Assembly (NCBI RefSeq): GCF_007558825.1
Contig: NZ_VLTK01000006.1
Location: forward strand, 62,001 to 126,000
Direction: 5' to 3'
Length of the DNA stretch: 64,000 nucleotides
From: Brevibacterium aurantiacum
Lineage (GTDB): Bacteria > Actinomycetota > Actinomycetes > Actinomycetales > Brevibacteriaceae
Shown: positions 1-7,622 of the stretch, one piece after another
Numbering within the stretch: the first letter of the stretch is position 1
Layout of the letters: each line of letters begins with the position of its first letter
Position numbers and translations under genes: made by a program
Notes under the pieces: model-generated
What the model was told of the DNA's origin: nothing
The model's input: the letters and a program-made list of their open reading frames with translations, nothing else
The model's database searches: none

Positions 1-1
1 T

Positions 2-199
2 GCTCGATGGGTGGAGCGAATGCAGCCCTGGCTCGGCATTTCGGAGAACCTGGATGCAGCCGCCCAGGGAAATCTCCTCACCGCACGCCTGGTTGCCGAC
101 GGCGTCTGGTACTCCACTGCCTTCTGCACATTCCCCTTGGACACCGCGGCAACCGAGCGCGTACGCGCCACGGCAATGGCACTCCTGGCGGATACGTGA
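2..199 (+). CDS. TetR-family regulator, C-terminal end (partial)
   Basis: The window opens inside this gene; 65 codons remain before the TGA at 197-199. The helical, Trp-rich tail with a 'LVADGVWYS' segment followed by a short closing helix resembles the ligand-binding C-terminus of TetR repressors. The DNA-binding part is outside the window. Its stop overlaps the GTG of the first SMR subunit by four bases (GTGA), so the two are translationally coupled and probably share a transcript. By inference it would repress the efflux pair that follows and sense its substrate. The family call rests on a fragment and is therefore moderate. Confidence 0.55.
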   Translation, partial: ARWVERMQPWLGISENLDAAAQGNLLTARLVADGVWYSTAFCTFPLDTAATERVRATAMALLADT

Positions 200-552
200 C
201 TAGGTGGACGGCGTTGATCGGATCCATCGTCGCAGAGGTCACCGCCACACTTTCCCTGCGGGGCGCGCTCGAGACTTTGTGGCTATATGCAATCGTAGTC
301 ATCGGCTACCTCGCCGCTTTCTACCTGCTCTCCCGTGCCCTGCGCGCCGGGATGCCCATCGGCGCAGCGTATGGCATCTGGGGAGCATCAGGGGTCGCAT
401 TGACCGCAGTGTTCTCTACCGTGTTCTTCGACGAGCCGCTGACCGGCATGATGACGCTAGGACTGGCACTGATCATCTCCGGGGTCCTGGTCATCGAATT
501 CGGCTCCCAGACCGCAGCCCGCAACCGAGCCTCGACGGAGAACGGATCATGA
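196..552 (+). CDS. SMR-family efflux subunit, long partner
   Basis: A 118-residue small multidrug resistance protein with four predicted membrane helices. The essential proton/drug-binding glutamate of helix 1 is at residue 14 (context VAEVTAT), the same position as in EmrE, and the family's YxxW-type motif appears as AYGIWGASG. GTG was chosen as start because it overlaps the TetR stop; longer readings only add an unrelated Arg-rich leader. The next gene is a second, shorter SMR subunit overlapping by four bases. Unequal paired SMR genes (EbrAB, YkkCD type) usually work as heterodimers, with the two subunits in opposite membrane orientation. Likely substrates are cationic toxicants; which ones cannot be read from sequence. 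Confidence 0.85.
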   Translation: MTRWTALIGSIVAEVTATLSLRGALETLWLYAIVVIGYLAAFYLLSRALRAGMPIGAAYGIWGASGVALTAVFSTVFFDEPLTGMMTLGLALIISGVLVIEFGSQTAARNRASTENGS

Positions 553-872
553 TTGCCGCTGCAGCCCTGACGGGTGCGGTCATCACAGAGGTCGCCGGCA
601 CTCTTTCCCTGCGTGCCGCCGTGCAGGGAAACAGGGCGTGGTATATCGCGGCCGTTGCCGGCTATCTGATCGCGTTCACCTTGCTGACCGTCTGCCTTGC
701 TCAGGGCATGGCACTCGGGGTGGCCTACGGAATTTGGACGGCCGCAGGGGTGGTGGTCACAGCAATTCTGAGCCGGTGGCTATTCCAGGAACCGCTCACC
801 GTAGTGATGGCGGCCGGTATGGCCCTGGTGGTCGGCGGGGTCCTGTTCGTCGAATTGGGCGCCGCCCACTGA
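549..872 (+). CDS. SMR-family efflux subunit, short partner
   Basis: A 107-residue four-helix SMR protein. Glu14 sits in the context VITEVAGT and the conserved loop reads AYGIWTAAG. The ATG overlaps the TGA of the longer SMR subunit (ATGA), the usual sign of stoichiometric heterodimer production. Very few charged residues lie between the helices, in keeping with opposite membrane insertion of the two partners. Together with the preceding gene and the TetR fragment it forms a compact regulator-pump operon. The following quinone reductase starts 57 bp downstream on the same strand and may be co-transcribed, which would suit a toxic electrophile or quinone stress role. Confidence 0.85.
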   Translation: MIAAAALTGAVITEVAGTLSLRAAVQGNRAWYIAAVAGYLIAFTLLTVCLAQGMALGVAYGIWTAAGVVVTAILSRWLFQEPLTVVMAAGMALVVGGVLFVELGAAH

Positions 873-929
873 CTGGCACTTGTACCGATTAGGCAATACA
901 CAACCCTACGAAGAGAACGGAGCATCACT

Positions 930-1595
930 ATGCATCTCGTCACCGTATACGCGCATCCAGTACCAGGTGCGTTCACTGCCAGCATCCTCGAATCATTCGA
1001 GCAGGCATTTAAAGAAGCCGGTCACACCGTGGACCGGATTGATCTGCACGCCGAAAGATTCGACCCCCGCTTCACCGTCGAAGACCACGAACACTACTAC
1101 GGCGGACCCGTGCCTCCCGGTATTGGCGAAATGCACCGACGCGTCGAGAAGGCCGACCGGCTGGCATTCGTCTTCCCCATTTACTGGTGGGGCCTGCCAG
1201 CGATGATGCATGGCTGGATCGAACGCGTGTTCACTGGTGGATGGGCATTTGGTGAGGAGGCCATGGACTATGCCACCCAGGACCAGCCAGACCCACTCCT
1301 GCCGAGCATACCGACCATGCTGCTGGCAACTGGCGCCACCGCACAGCCGACTTACTCCAAGTATGGGTACGACGAAGCAATGTACACGCAACTCGATGTG
1401 GGTACATTCGCCTACTGCGGACTGACGGATGTTGAAAGCCATTTCATCTACGACGTCGAGGGCGATGCAATCACCCGCGAACAGGGTCTTTGTGAAGTTC
1501 CGGCATTCGCACGCCAGTTCATGTCCAATGAACGGGAAGTACGCAATGTGAAGGACGATCATCTGGCTCATCGCTTCGGGATTGCTTCCCGGTGA
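930..1595 (+). CDS. NAD(P)H dehydrogenase (quinone), flavodoxin fold
   Basis: A 221-residue flavoprotein of the NQO1/MdaB/KefF-type family. The N-terminus MHLVTVYAHPVPGAFT is the typical FMN/FAD-binding first strand and loop, and FPIYWWGLPAMMHGWIERVF (about residues 85-104) is the family hallmark that shapes the flavin and quinone site. Members reduce quinones by two electrons with NAD(P)H, so avoiding semiquinone radicals. A purine-rich ribosome-binding site (GAGAACGGAG) precedes the ATG. It follows the SMR pair on the same strand. A second, clearly related reductase with a divergent HxlR regulator lies at 4227-4991. The exact substrate is unknown. Confidence 0.85.
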   Translation: MHLVTVYAHPVPGAFTASILESFEQAFKEAGHTVDRIDLHAERFDPRFTVEDHEHYYGGPVPPGIGEMHRRVEKADRLAFVFPIYWWGLPAMMHGWIERVFTGGWAFGEEAMDYATQDQPDPLLPSIPTMLLATGATAQPTYSKYGYDEAMYTQLDVGTFAYCGLTDVESHFIYDVEGDAITREQGLCEVPAFARQFMSNEREVRNVKDDHLAHRFGIASR

Positions 1596-1763
1596 ATGAG
1601 CCTGAACACTGGAGTGAGTTCGAACTCGACAAGTTCGTAGCGCAGCCGCCTGATCATGCGATCGATCGTGGGGGTGGGTTGACACCGCAGGCCATAGCGC
1701 GTGGCCATGCTCGCAGATACTTACGCCGCCCTGGCAGGGAGGTGGAGGCGGCCTTAGAATTGC

Positions 1764-2672
1764 ATGATGCCGCAAGTTCTCTCCGTGAGTCGTTCGTCCG
1801 GACGATCATTGACCGGCCTCATCTATGGTCCGGAAGACGGGACGCCGATCCTGTTCATCGCCGGGGCGGGAACCGGCAAGTCCATGGTGTTCGGTGAAGA
1901 TCTGCTCGATGCCCGCGGTATTCGACTGATCACGATGGACCGTCCCGGCATGGGCGGTTCGGACCCCGATCGCACACGCACGCCGGCTTCGACAGCAGCC
2001 GACTACTGCTTCTTCGTTGCCGCCGCGCTCGGCGTGACTAACCCCAGCGTTCCCATCATTGCAAACTCGCAAGGTGCGCTGTTCGGTCTCGCTGCGGCCG
2101 CCCGGGGTTGGGCACAGACTCTTGTCTTAGTCTCACCAGCAGACGAAGCAGCCAACCCGTCAGTGCGCCAGTTGCTCCCCGAGACCGCACGCGCTCTACC
2201 CGATCTCGTGCAGAGCGCACCGGACGTCGCTCAGGATCTCCTGAGCTCCTTCACGCCCGATGCCATGCTCACCATGGTCCTCGACGGGTCCGATGCGCAG
2301 GATCGCGCCGTCTACATGACACCCGCCTTCGATGCCCTTTACCGGACTGCTCTTGCAGAGGGCTTCGTTGGAGGTGGAAGCGGGTACGTCGCAGACACGA
2401 TGATGGCGGCTGCGCGCTGGCCCATCGATCTGGCCGCGATCACAATTCCTGTCACCGTACTGTTCGGAGTCCGCGATCAGGTGCACTCGCCCGATCACGG
2501 CGCGCTCCTCACATCCCGGTTCCCGCACGCTCGACGAAGAGTGATAGATGAAGCTGGCGGCGCGCTCCTCTGGACCCATGCCGAGCTAGTGTTCGATGCA
2601 GCGCTCAGGCAATCCGACGCCCTTGAGCAACACGCCTCAGACAGGGGTGTCCCTGACAAAGCGCCCAATTGA
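1764..2672 (+). CDS. alpha/beta-hydrolase
   Basis: A 302-residue alpha/beta-hydrolase of the lipase/esterase/haloperoxidase-like group. Visible features are the strand and oxyanion region LFIAGAGTGKS (about residues 29-39), the MDRPGMGGSD loop typical of the fold, a nucleophile elbow ANSQG (about residue 100) in place of the usual GxSxG, a late Asp region (FGVRDQVHSP) and a C-terminal His (THAEL). Serine is the likely nucleophile. The start is uncertain (ATGATG at 1764/1767, or GTG at 1785), as no well-spaced ribosome-binding site is seen. A 12-bp perfect palindrome, GAGTTCGAACTC at 1616-1627, lies in the upstream gap. Its stop overlaps the promoter proposed for fdxA. Substrate unknown. Confidence 0.75.
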   Translation: MMPQVLSVSRSSGRSLTGLIYGPEDGTPILFIAGAGTGKSMVFGEDLLDARGIRLITMDRPGMGGSDPDRTRTPASTAADYCFFVAAALGVTNPSVPIIANSQGALFGLAAAARGWAQTLVLVSPADEAANPSVRQLLPETARALPDLVQSAPDVAQDLLSSFTPDAMLTMVLDGSDAQDRAVYMTPAFDALYRTALAEGFVGGGSGYVADTMMAAARWPIDLAAITIPVTVLFGVRDQVHSPDHGALLTSRFPHARRRVIDEAGGALLWTHAELVFDAALRQSDALEQHASDRGVPDKAPN

Positions 2673-2700
2673 CCTCGGGGTCAAGATCTCGGGCTACCGT
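2669..2700 (+). promoter_or_regulatory. fdxA promoter region with inverted repeat
   Basis: TACCGT at 2695-2700 fits an actinobacterial -10 hexamer and ends seven bases before the fdxA ATG, predicting a leaderless transcript. Upstream, TTGACC-TCGG-GGTCAA at 2669-2684 is a perfect 6-bp inverted repeat. Its left arm could act as a -35, though the 20-bp spacing to the -10 is long, which would suit activator dependence. The repeat overlaps the stop codon of the hydrolase. Confidence 0.45.
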
Positions 2701-2707
2701 GGTGGGC

Positions 2708-3028
2708 ATGACATACGTGATTGCTCAGCCCTGTGTTGACGTCAAGGATCGGTCCTGTGTGGACGAATGCCCTGTGGACTGCATCTATGAAGGGGATCGG
2801 ATGCTCTATATCCACCCCGACGAATGCATTGACTGCGGAGCCTGCGAACCAGTCTGTCCGGTGGAGGCGATCTTCTACGAAGACGACACTCCTGAGGAAT
2901 GGTCCACCTACTACCAGGCGAATGTCGAGTTCTTCGATGACATCGGTTCGCCGGGCGGGGCCGCCGTCCACGGGGTGATTCCCAAGGACCATCCGATCAT
3001 TGCCTCGTTGCCGCCGCAGAATCAGTAA
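2708..3028 (+). CDS. fdxA: 7Fe ferredoxin FdxA
   Basis: A 106-residue [3Fe-4S][4Fe-4S] ferredoxin. The N-terminal cysteine cluster (CVDVKDRSCVDECPVDC) has the spacing of seven-iron ferredoxins, and the second cluster is CIDCGACEPVCP. The C-terminal acidic tail of about 50 residues is as in mycobacterial FdxA. It is a soluble low-potential electron carrier, commonly serving cytochromes P450 or central redox enzymes. The start at 2708 gives the canonical MTYVIAQPC beginning; the longer upstream reading is not conserved in style. Probably expressed from a leaderless promoter. Convergent with the SRPBCC gene. Confidence 0.95.
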   Translation: MTYVIAQPCVDVKDRSCVDECPVDCIYEGDRMLYIHPDECIDCGACEPVCPVEAIFYEDDTPEEWSTYYQANVEFFDDIGSPGGAAVHGVIPKDHPIIASLPPQNQ

Positions 3029-3061
3029 GCGGTCGACAGGATCTGCCAAGGTCCCGAGTCC

Positions 3062-3565
3062 TCAGGTCCTCTGTTCGAACTCATCCTTCATCGCAGTCAG
3101 CGTTCTGCGGATGTTCAACCGCTGAAAGTCGGCAAAGGTGGTGCCTCCGGTGACAACGCGATCGAATGCCACTGCCACCCAGTTCGGCCATGTGATGCGG
3201 TCATCGTTCCAGGTTTCGGTGACACGTGTCTTTCCCCCAACCTCTTCAAAGGCGTAGGACCAGGTGGCGTTGTTGCCTGTGAGAGTCGGCGAGCGCGGTC
3301 CGATCTTGCGTACGGTGAACGCAAATCGGGAACCTGGATCCGAATCGATGACGACGCATTCGGTCACCCAGGTGGCTCGACCACGACGGTTGGTGCCGTC
3401 GAAGACTTCACCCACGCGCAGCGGTCGTGGTCCTTCCGATGTGCTGGCTCCCGTGTTCTCTGGACTCCACCGAGGCATCTGCGTCGGATCTGCGACCTGC
3501 TCCCAAATGGCGTCGGCGCCGCAGTTGATCACGATGCTGTCGCTGACCTGCATGGTGCGTTTCAT
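3062..3565 (-). CDS. SRPBCC (polyketide cyclase/START-like) protein
   Basis: A 167-residue protein with the helix-grip fold of the SRPBCC superfamily: an N-terminal strand (SIVINCGADAIWEQVADP), the MPRWSPE turn, a run of alternating strands and a long C-terminal helix that would close the hydrophobic cavity. Members bind lipids, polyketides or aromatic ligands, and some are enzymes. No catalytic residues can be assigned. ATG at 3565 was chosen because AAGGGAA lies just upstream on the minus strand; the upstream in-frame extension looks non-coding. The gene converges with fdxA and diverges from the acetyltransferase at 3686. Confidence 0.75.
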   Translation of the reverse strand: MKRTMQVSDSIVINCGADAIWEQVADPTQMPRWSPENTGASTSEGPRPLRVGEVFDGTNRRGRATWVTECVVIDSDPGSRFAFTVRKIGPRSPTLTGNNATWSYAFEEVGGKTRVTETWNDDRITWPNWVAVAFDRVVTGGTTFADFQRLNIRRTLTAMKDEFEQRT

Positions 3566-3685
3566 CGAGTTCCCTTCATCCGTCATGCTCAGCCTAGGCC
3601 GTCGATCGCCTGGCCTGCACCACGCTGTTACCCAGGCGGCCATCACGACCCGTGGGTTCTTCGGACGAAGCGTAGTGTGAAGAGC

Positions 3686-4183
3686 ATGACTCCGAACGAG
3701 ACACGGCGCTTGAGATTCCGTGAGATGTCAACGGACGATCTCGACGACATGGCGGACCTCCTCGGCGATCCCCGAGTCATGGAGTACTACCCGCACCCCA
3801 AGAATCGCACTGAAGCCGCTGGGTGGATCGATTGGAACGTGCGCAACTATGCCGAGTACCGTCACGGGCTCTGGGTCATAGAGACCCATGCCGGCGAATT
3901 CATCGGAGACTGCGGCCTGACCTGGCAGAAGGTCGATGGGACACCCGCCCTGGAACTCGGATACCACGTGAAGAGTTCAGCCCAGAAATTCGGCTATGCC
4001 ACCGAGGCGGCCGTTGCCTGTCGCGACTACGCCGGTTCGCGTGCGATGGCGTCGCGTTTGGTCTCGATCATCCACCAGGACAACAGATCCTCCCAGCGGG
4101 TGGCTGAGAAGGTCGGCATGAGACTCGATCGATCACTGCGCCATGCATCGCCGGTCCACCTCGTCTTCGCCATAGATCTGTGA
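3686..4183 (+). CDS. GNAT N-acetyltransferase, RimJ/RimL type
   Basis: A 165-residue acetyltransferase of the RimJ/RimL branch, which acylates N-termini or small molecules with acetyl-CoA. The family order is visible: RRLRFREMSTDDLDDMADLL at the start, DPRVMEYYP, a central strand FIGDCGL, the acetyl-CoA loop region SSAQKFGYATEAA (about residues 94-106), and the VAEKVGMRL strand-helix near the end. A GTG three codons upstream (3677) is a possible alternative start. It stands alone on the plus strand. The substrate cannot be predicted. Confidence 0.8.
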   Translation: MTPNETRRLRFREMSTDDLDDMADLLGDPRVMEYYPHPKNRTEAAGWIDWNVRNYAEYRHGLWVIETHAGEFIGDCGLTWQKVDGTPALELGYHVKSSAQKFGYATEAAVACRDYAGSRAMASRLVSIIHQDNRSSQRVAEKVGMRLDRSLRHASPVHLVFAIDL

Positions 4184-4226
4184 GGATTCGGGTTCCACAG
4201 CATCCGGGTGGAATTGACCCGAGATA

Positions 4227-4991
4227 TCACGCTGATCGGACGTGCACCCCGAGGTCGGAGCGTCCCCCGGCAATATCTGAACGGAGGAGTCGTTTCTCGT
4301 CGTAGTCCTCGAGCATCCGCCGGTAAGGGATTGCTGAGGCATCCTCGATTTCACTGAGGCGCTGTCTGACCTGGCTGCGGGCGTCGTCGATTCCTTTCCA
4401 CAAGGGGCTGTCGATGCCCAACAGTGTGACGGACTTGAGCGGAGCGATTCCCGTGTACCAGAAGACGCCGTGGGTGACTGGGAACAGAAGATCATCGATG
4501 CACCCATTGATGCCCCTGCCTTCAAAGCTCGATGAGCGTTCCCCAGCGGTGGTGATGATCAGACCGCGTTTGCCGCTGAACGCGCCGTCGCCGAACTTTC
4601 GCGGATTGTCGGAGTCATCTCTGAGACCATAGGCGAAGCCATCGGTGAAGACGCGGTCGACCCAGCCTTTCAGGATCGCAGGCATCCCTCCCCACCACAG
4701 TGGAAAAGTGAAGACGACCAGGTCGGCATCCGCCAGGAGCCGCTGATGTTCGCTCACCACTGGCGACAGAGTGTCTCGCGCAGTGGCGTCGGCCGCATGA
4801 GTCCCGACGGGAGCCGTGAATTCAGCCAGACCGTAGTCGGCGGCCGTCACTACAGGGTTCCAATCGATGGCCATCAGGTCCACAGTTGTGACCTGGTGAC
4901 CGTGGTCGTGCAAAGTCGCTTGGGCAACTGCTGCGAGATCCGCAGTGAGGGCGGTTGCTGACGGAGCTGCTGAAATCTGAAGTACATGCAT
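4227..4991 (-). CDS. NAD(P)H dehydrogenase (quinone), second copy
   Basis: A 254-residue flavodoxin-fold reductase related to the gene at 930-1595. It begins MHVLQISAAPSATALTADLA, the FMN/FAD phosphate loop, and carries the hallmark FTFPLWWGGMPAILKGWVDR (about residues 91-110), then LIITTAGERSSSFEGRG. The reaction is two-electron reduction of quinones or azo/nitro compounds by NAD(P)H. ATG at 4991 gives the family-typical start. It is divergent from an HxlR regulator only 83 bp away, a common arrangement in which the regulator senses quinones or aldehydes and induces the reductase. Confidence 0.88.
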   Translation of the reverse strand: MHVLQISAAPSATALTADLAAVAQATLHDHGHQVTTVDLMAIDWNPVVTAADYGLAEFTAPVGTHAADATARDTLSPVVSEHQRLLADADLVVFTFPLWWGGMPAILKGWVDRVFTDGFAYGLRDDSDNPRKFGDGAFSGKRGLIITTAGERSSSFEGRGINGCIDDLLFPVTHGVFWYTGIAPLKSVTLLGIDSPLWKGIDDARSQVRQRLSEIEDASAIPYRRMLEDYDEKRLLRSDIAGGRSDLGVHVRSA

Positions 4992-5074
4992 GAGTTCGAT
5001 GCTAGGCTCATCGTGCACTCTGCGGTAGTACGGTCATTTTTGTCACTAAGGGTCATAGACGTCAGGAGCCAGCG
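4992..5074. promoter_or_regulatory. divergent control region, quinone reductase / HxlR
   Basis: This 83-bp gap separates two divergent starts and must hold both promoters and, by analogy with other HxlR pairs, the regulator's operator. A candidate is the near-symmetrical GGTCATTTTTGTCACT segment at about 5030-5045, but no perfect palindrome stands out. GTCAGGAG just before 5075 is the likely ribosome-binding site for the regulator. Confidence 0.4.
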
Positions 5075-5425
5075 ATGAGGAATAAGGTTCGAAGTGCCTT
5101 CGAGGTGTGTCCCATCGAAGTCGGAGTTGCAGTCGCCGGAGGTGACTGGAAGCTGACGATCGTCTCTAAACTCGTCGCCGGACCCCTGCGGTTCGGACGT
5201 CTGCAGAGGGAGGCGGGTCCCGTCTCTGCAAAGACACTGACTCGACAGCTGCGCGCCCTCGAAGACGATGGCATCCTCATACGGACTGTGTATCCAGAGG
5301 TGCCGCCGCATGTCACCTACGAACTCACCGAGTCCGGCGCCGCACTAGCCGAGATAGCTGAGGAACTCGGCGACTGGAGCGAGCGATACATTCGTCCTGT
5401 CTATGACCGCGAGGACGCCGGTTGA
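5075..5425 (+). CDS. HxlR-family transcriptional regulator
   Basis: A 116-residue winged-helix regulator. The segment CPIEVGVAVAGGDWKLTIVS (about residues 12-31) is the HxlR signature, with a single N-terminal cysteine like those that sense electrophiles or oxidants in YodB/HypR-type members. FGRLQREAGPVSAKTLTRQL is the recognition-helix region and the wing ends with HVTYELTESG. It binds DNA as a dimer. Divergent transcription from the quinone reductase at 4991 makes that gene the obvious target. Its 3' end overlaps the convergent LysR gene by 25 bp. Confidence 0.9.
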   Translation: MRNKVRSAFEVCPIEVGVAVAGGDWKLTIVSKLVAGPLRFGRLQREAGPVSAKTLTRQLRALEDDGILIRTVYPEVPPHVTYELTESGAALAEIAEELGDWSERYIRPVYDREDAG

Positions 5426-6324
5426 GTGTCACGTTCTCCCAGAAGAGCCTTTTCATGAACAACTGTCTGGTCCCGCAGGGCCTGGACCACGGCGGCAACG
5501 GCGGGGCGGCGCATCGAGTCGGGCCGTAGGACCATCCAATAGGGAAGCCGTTCCGACAGGGTCTCCGGTAGGAGTCGGACCAGGTCGGCATGCAGGTCAC
5601 CCATGAAACAGGGCAGGAAGCCGATGCCCGCACTGGCGCGCGTGGCTTCCACATGGACGAACACATTGGTCGAGGACACTCCGTCCTTCATCGTGGGGAC
5701 CAGTCGACGCGGGGCATCGAGGTCGTCGACTTGGAGCATGGAGTCCACGAAATAGACCAGTCGATGGTCAGCCAGTTCCTCGACCGTTGCCGGTGTGCCC
5801 TGTTCAGCCAGATAGTCCTTTGAGGCATACATGCCCAATTCGTAGTCACCGAGCTTGAACGCTTGAGCACGATGCACCTGCGGCTCCCCCACGACGACTT
5901 CGATATCCAAGCCAGATCGCTGCTGCAGAGCTTGGCGGGTCACGGTCACGATCTCCACGCTGAGTCCGGGATGTCGACTCCTCAGCTTTGCCACGGCAGG
6001 GGCCGCCACGTAGGCGCTGAAGCCGTCCGTGGCTGTCATTCGGACCACTCCGGTGATCGGGTCGGGGGCACGACCAGGTTCGCCGAGGCTGCGCACCGCA
6101 TCCTCGACCTGTTCCGCCACCCGCACTGCCTCTTCACCCAATTCGGTGAGTTCCCAACCGCCGGATGCTCGAGACAGGACACGTCCGCCCAAGGCCTTCT
6201 CCAGAGCCGCGATGCGACGCGAGATGGTCGTGTGGTTCAGCCCCAACGTCGCCGCCGCAGTCGTGAACTTGGCTGATCGGGAAACCGTGAGCAGCACGAG
6301 CAGATCGTTCGGCTTCATGTCCAT
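5401..6324 (-). CDS. LysR-family transcriptional regulator
   Basis: A 307-residue LysR-type regulator. An N-terminal winged helix (LLVLLTVSRSAKFTTAAATL, then HTTISRRIAALEKALGGRVL) is followed by a linker helix and a periplasmic-binding-protein-like effector domain (from about residue 90, TGVVRMTATDGF). It is tetrameric and acts on DNA in the cytoplasm. ATG at 6324 was chosen (6318 is an equal alternative), because the longer reading to 6402 adds a non-homologous leader. Its likely target is unclear: the 117-bp gap upstream leads to an acetyltransferase transcribed in the same direction. The 3' overlap with the HxlR gene may cause convergent interference. Confidence 0.88.
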   Translation of the reverse strand: MDMKPNDLLVLLTVSRSAKFTTAAATLGLNHTTISRRIAALEKALGGRVLSRASGGWELTELGEEAVRVAEQVEDAVRSLGEPGRAPDPITGVVRMTATDGFSAYVAAPAVAKLRSRHPGLSVEIVTVTRQALQQRSGLDIEVVVGEPQVHRAQAFKLGDYELGMYASKDYLAEQGTPATVEELADHRLVYFVDSMLQVDDLDAPRRLVPTMKDGVSSTNVFVHVEATRASAGIGFLPCFMGDLHADLVRLLPETLSERLPYWMVLRPDSMRRPAVAAVVQALRDQTVVHEKALLGERDTQPASSRS

Positions 6325-6441
6325 ATCTGCAATATTAGGCAGAGAGGACTCCGAAATGGGTCGAAGAGCCGCAATCTCTGTGCATGAATGCTCACCACCC
6401 ACGCGGAATGATCGGACTCAACTGTTCAGAATCGGTACTGT

Positions 6442-6975
6442 TCAGAATCGGTCAAAGGGACCTGCGTACTGGAATGTTCCGCCCTGACCGTCATAGTCCG
6501 AGAGTGTGCGGATCTGGAAGAAGTCGCCCCACTCGGACTCCGGTGAGGAGACTGCAGTCGCCGAGGCTGGGACGAAACCGAAGCGCGCGTAATAGGCAGG
6601 TTCTCCGAGCAGACCGACGACTGTCTCACCTCGTGCATCTGCAGCACCGAGCACCGCATGCATCAGCGCGGAGCCGACACCCCTTCCCTGCTGCCCCGGT
6701 TGGACACTGACCGGTCCGATGCCAAGAGCTGGGGAGGAGTCGATGTGAGCACGCGTGGCCACAACGTGCCCGATGATCGCGTCTTCTTCGACGGCGACGA
6801 GAGAGAACTCAGGGATCCACGCGGCGTCGTCTCGAAGCCATGAGATCAGCGTCGCTTCCCCAGGATCTCCTCCCGGCTCCACCGGCGGAGCACTGTGCTC
6901 TGCACCGCGAAATGCGGCCGCAGTGAGAACGCGGATCGCTTCGATATCGCCTGAACGTTCTCGTCTGATCAGCAT
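6442..6975 (-). CDS. GNAT N-acetyltransferase (YhbS-like)
   Basis: A 177-residue acetyltransferase with the GNAT acetyl-CoA motif clearly visible: IGPVSVQPGQQGRGVGSALM (about residues 85-104), followed by VVGLLGEPAYYARFGFVPA, a segment characteristic of YhbS-type proteins. ATG at 6975 starts with MLIRRERSGDIEAIR, the normal first strand. TAGTCT seven bases upstream could be the -10 of a leaderless transcript, but a matching -35 is not evident. Substrate unknown. Confidence 0.85.
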   Translation of the reverse strand: MLIRRERSGDIEAIRVLTAAAFRGAEHSAPPVEPGGDPGEATLISWLRDDAAWIPEFSLVAVEEDAIIGHVVATRAHIDSSPALGIGPVSVQPGQQGRGVGSALMHAVLGAADARGETVVGLLGEPAYYARFGFVPASATAVSSPESEWGDFFQIRTLSDYDGQGGTFQYAGPFDRF

Positions 6976-7014
6976 GTAAGTCAGACTACCGTGCACCGAT
7001 ACGCACTCGGGCCT

Positions 7015-7578
7015 TCAACGCCTTGTCTCGTATCGCGTCAGGAGAACACCGTTGGGAAACGACTGTGTCCCCACCAGATTCACATTCACCCAGCTTTCCA
7101 GGTGTGTGAAGAACGGCGTACCGCCGCCCACCAGCACGGGGTAGGTGAGAAGAATGTATTCATCGATCAGTCCGGCCCGCATGGCCGCGGAAGCGAGTGT
7201 GGCGCCGACGATGTCCATGGGACCACCATCGTCTGACTTGAGTCGAGTGATCTCAGCAGCGGCATCACCGGAGAACAGCCGTGCGTTCCAGTCGACCGCG
7301 GTGATCGTCGAGGAGAACACCACCTTCGGCATGTCCAGCCACCTGCGCGCATACTCATATTCTGCTGGTGTGACCCCCGGCTCCTGGGCTGCCGTCGGCC
7401 AGTGGGAACTCATTGCCTCCCACAGTCGCCGACCGTACAGCGCCAGCTCAGTCGCACCCACCCGATCGGACCACCACTGGAACACCTCGTCATTCGGCGT
7501 GGTCCAGCCAAGATCAGCTCCGGGAGCGGCGACGTAGCCGTCCAGGCTCACATTCATCGCAAAGGTCAGTTTCCGCAT
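7015..7578 (-). CDS. dihydrofolate reductase-like (RibD C-terminal domain) protein
   Basis: A 187-residue protein of the RibD_C/DHFR-like superfamily. It begins MRKLTFAMNVSLDGYVAAPG, the nucleotide-binding first strand and 'SLDG' loop; LALYGRRLWEAM, KVVFSSTITAVDWN and DIVGATLASAAMRAGLIDEY match the remaining NADPH-fold strands. Stand-alone members are NADPH-dependent reductases of uncertain substrate, distinct from FolA. AGAGGGG lies at a suitable distance before the ATG at 7578. The stop is 37 bp upstream of the DHFR-like gene's neighbour dnaB's 5'-to-3' path reversed: dnaB lies just upstream on the same strand, ending at 7623, so read-through from dnaB is possible. Confidence 0.85.
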   Translation of the reverse strand: MRKLTFAMNVSLDGYVAAPGADLGWTTPNDEVFQWWSDRVGATELALYGRRLWEAMSSHWPTAAQEPGVTPAEYEYARRWLDMPKVVFSSTITAVDWNARLFSGDAAAEITRLKSDDGGPMDIVGATLASAAMRAGLIDEYILLTYPVLVGGGTPFFTHLESWVNVNLVGTQSFPNGVLLTRYETRR

Positions 7579-7622
7579 GACATCGGCCCCTCTCACGTCG
7601 GCAGCCGCTGGTGCAGAAGAGT

